DNA of 8,061 nucleotides from an uncultured Campylobacter sp. Its GTDB lineage: Bacteria > Campylobacterota > Campylobacteria > Campylobacterales > Campylobacteraceae. Shown here one piece after another: positions 5,449 through 8,061 of this stretch (its first letter is position 1; each line of letters begins with the position of its first letter). The stretch is from assembly GCF_937997595.1 (NCBI RefSeq), contig NZ_CALKTS010000202.1, positions 1-8,061 on the forward strand, given 5' to 3'. A program made the translations under genes and the position numbers. The notes under the pieces are model-generated. The model did no database searches. It was given only the letters and a program-made list of their open reading frames with translations, and had not been told where the DNA came from.

Positions 5449-5988
5449 TTAAATTCCAAGCCCTAGCGTCTCTTTCACCACGCGGCAAAAATCCGCCAAA
5501 AACCATCCGAGCGCCTTATAGTAGCTGCTTTTAGCGTTTATCTGCACGTGCGTAGCAAGCGCGGAAAAGCTAGGAATGATAAATTGCGCCAGATATAGCG
5601 TCAAAATTTTATGCGATTTTGCGTCCGTGTTTTGCTTAAAGATCATAGCAAGCAGTGCTAGCATATTGGCTGCGTGAGCGCTTTTAAGCTCCGCGAAAGG
5701 CTTTTTGAAGCGGCATTTTTCATAAAACAGCTCCACTTCGCTTTCGCTAATGAGCTTGAAAAAATCCATCTCAAACGCCTCTTTTAGCGCCTCAAAATCG
5801 CGCCCGAGCGCCGCGTAGTCCTCGCCCTGTACCTTTTGCCAAAGCTCGTGGCCGTTTTTGTTCTCGATATTTTTGTTTACGATGATCCAGTTTTTGCCCA
5901 AGCCGCGCAACTTCTGCTCATCTATCACGCCCCTGAAATTCGTCGCAAAGATTATGCAGATCACCGAGTATAGCTCGCCTAATTTCAT
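5449..5988 (-). CDS. TorD-like helical protein, function unproven
   Basis: This 179-residue, probably soluble, mostly helical protein has no signal peptide that I can recognise. Its layout resembles the TorD/DmsD family of cytoplasmic chaperones that help molybdoenzymes acquire cofactor. A DYAALGRDFEAL segment at about 57-68 lies where TorD proteins have (D/E)YxxLF. An HAANMLALLAMIF helix lies at about 105-117. The C-terminal stretch LAQFIIPSFSAL and SSYYKALGWFLADF (about 133-168) follows the TorD pattern FLxxHLxxWxxxF followed by fYxxLAxxLxxF. The usual ExPxD-type motif is not evident, so similarity is at the level of pattern only. The ATG has AAGGA 6 nt upstream and sits 19 nt after the polymerase gene, suggesting one transcript. 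No molybdoenzyme gene is in the window. If it is not TorD-like, it remains a hypothetical protein. Confidence 0.5.
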   Translation of the reverse strand: MKLGELYSVICIIFATNFRGVIDEQKLRGLGKNWIIVNKNIENKNGHELWQKVQGEDYAALGRDFEALKEAFEMDFFKLISESEVELFYEKCRFKKPFAELKSAHAANMLALLAMIFKQNTDAKSHKILTLYLAQFIIPSFSALATHVQINAKSSYYKALGWFLADFCRVVKETLGLGI

Positions 5989-6007
5989 CTTTTTCCTTTA
6001 AATTTAA

Positions 6008-7165
6008 TCAAATTTCGCTCGCTTTTTTTAGCTTTTCGATGCCGAATTTTTCCCAAATCATGCTTAAAGATCGATCCAGGCTCTGCTGCTTTTTATCGAT
6101 CTCGCCAAAGAGCAGCGAGCCGCCCGATCTGCCGCTAAAATTTGAAAGATTTAGCGCTACGTGGATTATCTGCGCGCCTTTTTTCACGTCGCAGAGCCCA
6201 AACAGCTCAAGCGCGGTCTCGCTCAGCAAGCTTAGACTAAACGCCCTATCCTGGCTGATCTGGTGCGAAAACTCCTCGCGCGATTTATAGCGGATCTTTA
6301 GATCATACGTCGCGGGCTTTAGGCCCCTTGCAAGCACTTCGCCCGCCAAATGGCGCGCCAAAATTAAAATTTTACGCCGCAGCTCGTCTCGATCGGCGCA
6401 CGGCGCGAAGCTGCGCCCAAAGCCGATGCTTTTGCGCTCGCGCTTTGAGACGACCTCGCCCTCATCCTCGCCGCTAAGGGCTGCAAAAATTTTCCTGCCG
6501 TTTGCGCCCATCTTTTCAAAAATTTCTCTATGCCCTAGCGCGTCGCCGAAGCTTACGATGCCGTATTTGCCGAGCGTTTTTTGCGCCGCTTTGCCGATGC
6601 CTGGGAATTTCGCTACCGGCACGGCGGATAGCTCGCGCGCGATTTGCGATTTTAAAATTTGCCGTACGCCAAAGGGCTTAGCAAGGCTCGTAGCGAGTTT
6701 TGCGATCAGTTTTGCTTCGCTAAGCCCGACGCTACACGGAAGGCTAAAGCGGCGCATAATCTCGCTTTGCAAAAACGCGGCAAAGCCTAGCGCGTCCGCG
6801 TCGTATGCCGTGCCGCGTAAATTTAGAAAAAACTCGTCGATGCTAAATTTTTCGATCTCAGGCGTAAAGCTTAGTAAAAACTCATAAATTTCGCGTGAAA
6901 TTTTACAGTATTCGCCATGTCTGGCGCGCACCAAAATGAGCTGTGGGCACAGAGCAAGCGCCTGTTTTACGGGCTGAGCCGAGTGCACGCCGTCCGCTCT
7001 GGCCTCGTAGCTCGCGCTTAAAATCACGCTTCCAAGCTCGCTCTTGCCCCCGAAAATCTCCTCGTCGCCGCCTCCGACGACTGCGATCTTTTTGCCCGCA
7101 AGCGCGGGATCGGCGAGCCTCGCTACAGAAACGAAGAAGCTGTCCAAATCGATGTGAGCTATCAA
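6008..7165 (-). CDS. dinB: Y-family DNA polymerase (DinB / Pol IV-like)
   Basis: A translesion polymerase that copies damaged DNA at low fidelity. The 385 residues contain the palm motif HIDLDSFF (D6 and D8 metal ligands, F11 the expected steric gate), the finger motif SYEARADGVHSAQP (Y53, R56), the catalytic pair D110-E111 in FSIDEFFLNL, SVGLSEAKLIAKLA, a helix-hairpin-helix FPGIGKAAQKTLGKYGI in the thumb, and RKSIGFGRSF at the start of the little-finger domain. Near the C-terminus GSLLF (349-353), followed by a helix containing LDRSLSMIWEKFG, sits where many relatives carry a QLSLF beta-clamp motif, with Gly in place of Gln. The start is TTG: an in-frame TAG lies 24 nt upstream with no ATG or GTG after it. 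The TTG overlaps the ribBA-type stop by 4 nt (TTGA), so translation is probably coupled. No LexA-like operator is visible. Confidence 0.93.
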   Translation of the reverse strand: MIAHIDLDSFFVSVARLADPALAGKKIAVVGGGDEEIFGGKSELGSVILSASYEARADGVHSAQPVKQALALCPQLILVRARHGEYCKISREIYEFLLSFTPEIEKFSIDEFFLNLRGTAYDADALGFAAFLQSEIMRRFSLPCSVGLSEAKLIAKLATSLAKPFGVRQILKSQIARELSAVPVAKFPGIGKAAQKTLGKYGIVSFGDALGHREIFEKMGANGRKIFAALSGEDEGEVVSKRERKSIGFGRSFAPCADRDELRRKILILARHLAGEVLARGLKPATYDLKIRYKSREEFSHQISQDRAFSLSLLSETALELFGLCDVKKGAQIIHVALNLSNFSGRSGGSLLFGEIDKKQQSLDRSLSMIWEKFGIEKLKKASEI

Positions 7166-8061
7166 ACTATATCGATCCCAAAACCGCTAAGCCCCGCGTA
7201 GTCTTTAGGCTCGCTCTTGCTTAAAATTTTGATTTTTCTAACGCCCAGATGCGCTAAAATTTGCGCTCCGATACCGAAGCTCTTAAAATCGGCGCGATTT
7301 TGCGTGGATTTTAGCATCAAAAGCACGCCGCCCTCTTTGCGCAAAATCTCCAGATCGCGCATAAAATCGTTAAATTTCGTATCGCTTAAAAACTCCAGAT
7401 CGCTTGAAATTTTATGAAATTTCACGTTCGTCTGCGCGCTCTTTCCCAGCTCGCCGAAAATATAGGCGCGGTGCTCGTTGCCCTCGTGATCGCTCACGTC
7501 GTAAAATTTCGCCGCTTCGCCGCACAGCATAGCGCTTTTTGGCTCGCTAAATTTAACGAGCGTTTCGTGTTTTAAGCGGTACTGCACGATCTGCGCGACC
7601 GAGATCATATTGATGCCGTGCTGCGCGCAGAATTTTTCCAGATCGTCCCTGCGCGCCATATCGCCGTCGTCTTTGACGATCTCGCAGATCACGGCGCTTT
7701 GCGAAAGCCCCGCCAAGCGGCACAGATCCGTAGAGCCCTCGGTGTGCCCCGTGCGAGCGAGCACGCCGCCGCTTTTGGCGATAAGCGGGAAGATATGCCC
7801 GGGGCGGACGAAATCATCCGCACGAGCGCCCACGCGCGACATCAGCTCGATCGTCATATTACGCTCATACGCGCTTACGCCCGTCTTGGCGTCCTTTGCG
7901 TCGATCGTGACGGTAAAGGCGGTCTCGTGGCTTGAAGTGTTTTTATCGACCATTAAGTTTAGATCTAGCTGCTGCGCAATCTGCGGGCTAAGCGCCACGC
8001 ACAGCACTCCGCGAGCGTACGTGATCGCAAAATTTACCTTCTCTGCGCTGCTAAAGGTGCT
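7162..8061 (-). CDS. ribBA: 3,4-dihydroxy-2-butanone 4-phosphate synthase with degenerate GTP cyclohydrolase II domain (RibBA/RibBX type), 5' end outside window
   Basis: The visible 299 residues lack the N-terminus, probably about 45-50 residues including the DREnEGD motif. The RibB domain converts ribulose 5-phosphate to the four-carbon precursor of riboflavin. It shows ARGVLCV, SHETAFTVTIDA, KTGVSAYERNMTI, RPGHIFPL, GGVLARTGHTEGSTDLCRLAG and AVICEIVKDDG, all matching the family. The C-terminal half keeps the RibA landmarks SFGIGAQILAHLGVRKI and GFGIDIV. Where functional GTP cyclohydrolase II has HSEC...CDCG, this protein has FHKISS and no cysteines, so the zinc site and probably the activity are lost. 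Such RibB proteins with a dead RibA domain are known in Proteobacteria as RibBX. A separate ribA would be expected elsewhere. The gene overlaps the Y-family polymerase start by 4 nt. A GTG at 8007 is internal, because the RibB homology continues upstream of it to the window edge. Confidence 0.93.
   Translation of the reverse strand, partial: STFSSAEKVNFAITYARGVLCVALSPQIAQQLDLNLMVDKNTSSHETAFTVTIDAKDAKTGVSAYERNMTIELMSRVGARADDFVRPGHIFPLIAKSGGVLARTGHTEGSTDLCRLAGLSQSAVICEIVKDDGDMARRDDLEKFCAQHGINMISVAQIVQYRLKHETLVKFSEPKSAMLCGEAAKFYDVSDHEGNEHRAYIFGELGKSAQTNVKFHKISSDLEFLSDTKFNDFMRDLEILRKEGGVLLMLKSTQNRADFKSFGIGAQILAHLGVRKIKILSKSEPKDYAGLSGFGIDIV

Noticed and set aside
5198..5452. Plus-strand open frame of 84 codons in the intergenic region
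   Set aside because: No ribosome site and no recognisable family. It crosses both the T-poor tract and the hairpin region, which differ in composition, and runs convergently into the end of the TorD-like gene.
5318..5506. Minus-strand open frame of 62 codons overlapping the end of the TorD-like gene
   Set aside because: It overlaps the accepted gene in another frame and has no ribosome site or recognisable sequence.
6426..6887. Plus-strand open frame of 153 codons opposite the polymerase gene
   Set aside because: It is an antisense shadow of a clearly conserved protein: Ser/Pro/Ala/Leu-rich, with no ribosome site.
8005..8007. GTG at 8007 as the real start of the RibB protein
   Set aside because: The frame continues upstream to the window edge with RibB-like sequence (AITYARG) and the N-terminal active-site motif is still missing, so the true start lies outside the window.

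Overview
The window looks like chromosome from a Campylobacter of the higher-GC, mostly oral group (for example the C. gracilis / C. showae / C. rectus neighbourhood; the species is an inference). Three things point there: the order lgt-frdC-frdA-frdB, which as I recall it matches C. jejuni; FrdA/FrdB/FrdC that align residue by residue at the cofactor sites with the epsilonproteobacterial quinol:fumarate reductase of Wolinella succinogenes; and a great excess of the palindromic hexamer AAATTT (about 50 copies by hand count). Every gene I accept lies on the minus strand, so transcription runs right to left.

From the right edge: (a) 7162-8061 is the 3' part of a riboflavin gene, a RibB synthase fused to a GTP cyclohydrolase II-like domain that has lost its zinc cysteines (RibBA/RibBX type). 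It overlaps by 4 nt a Y-family DNA polymerase (6008-7165) that starts at TTG. That gene is followed after 19 nt by a small helical protein resembling the TorD chaperone family (5449-5988). These three look like one transcription unit. (b) 4784-5448 is 665 bp with no convincing gene. It holds a very T-poor, GACGC-rich stretch (about 4828-5285), then a plus-strand TATAAT overlapped by a 12-bp palindrome, then a nested inverted-repeat structure that may be a small RNA. (c) lgt (3965-4783) encodes prolipoprotein diacylglyceryl transferase. (d) A 94-bp gap carries two minus-strand TATAAT boxes and a TTTACA-N4-TGTAAA operator-like palindrome ahead of frdCAB (428-3870), the complete diheme quinol:fumarate reductase operon for anaerobic fumarate respiration. 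It is closed by a 14-bp-stem terminator. (e) At the left edge a new gene starts at 252 and runs into an array of eleven 15-bp repeats (12-177). One unit has 16 bp, which shifts the frame; correcting it leaves the frame open past the window edge.

The genes connect only loosely: RibB feeds flavin synthesis, FrdA carries covalent FAD, FrdC is the membrane diheme anchor, and TorD-like proteins usually serve molybdoenzymes of anaerobic respiration. The best leads are the frameshifted 15-bp array, in which 10 of 11 units contain an RAATTY site; the palindrome at the frd promoter; the loss of the E-pathway glutamate in FrdC (Val170); and the T-poor intergenic element with its promoter/hairpin structure.
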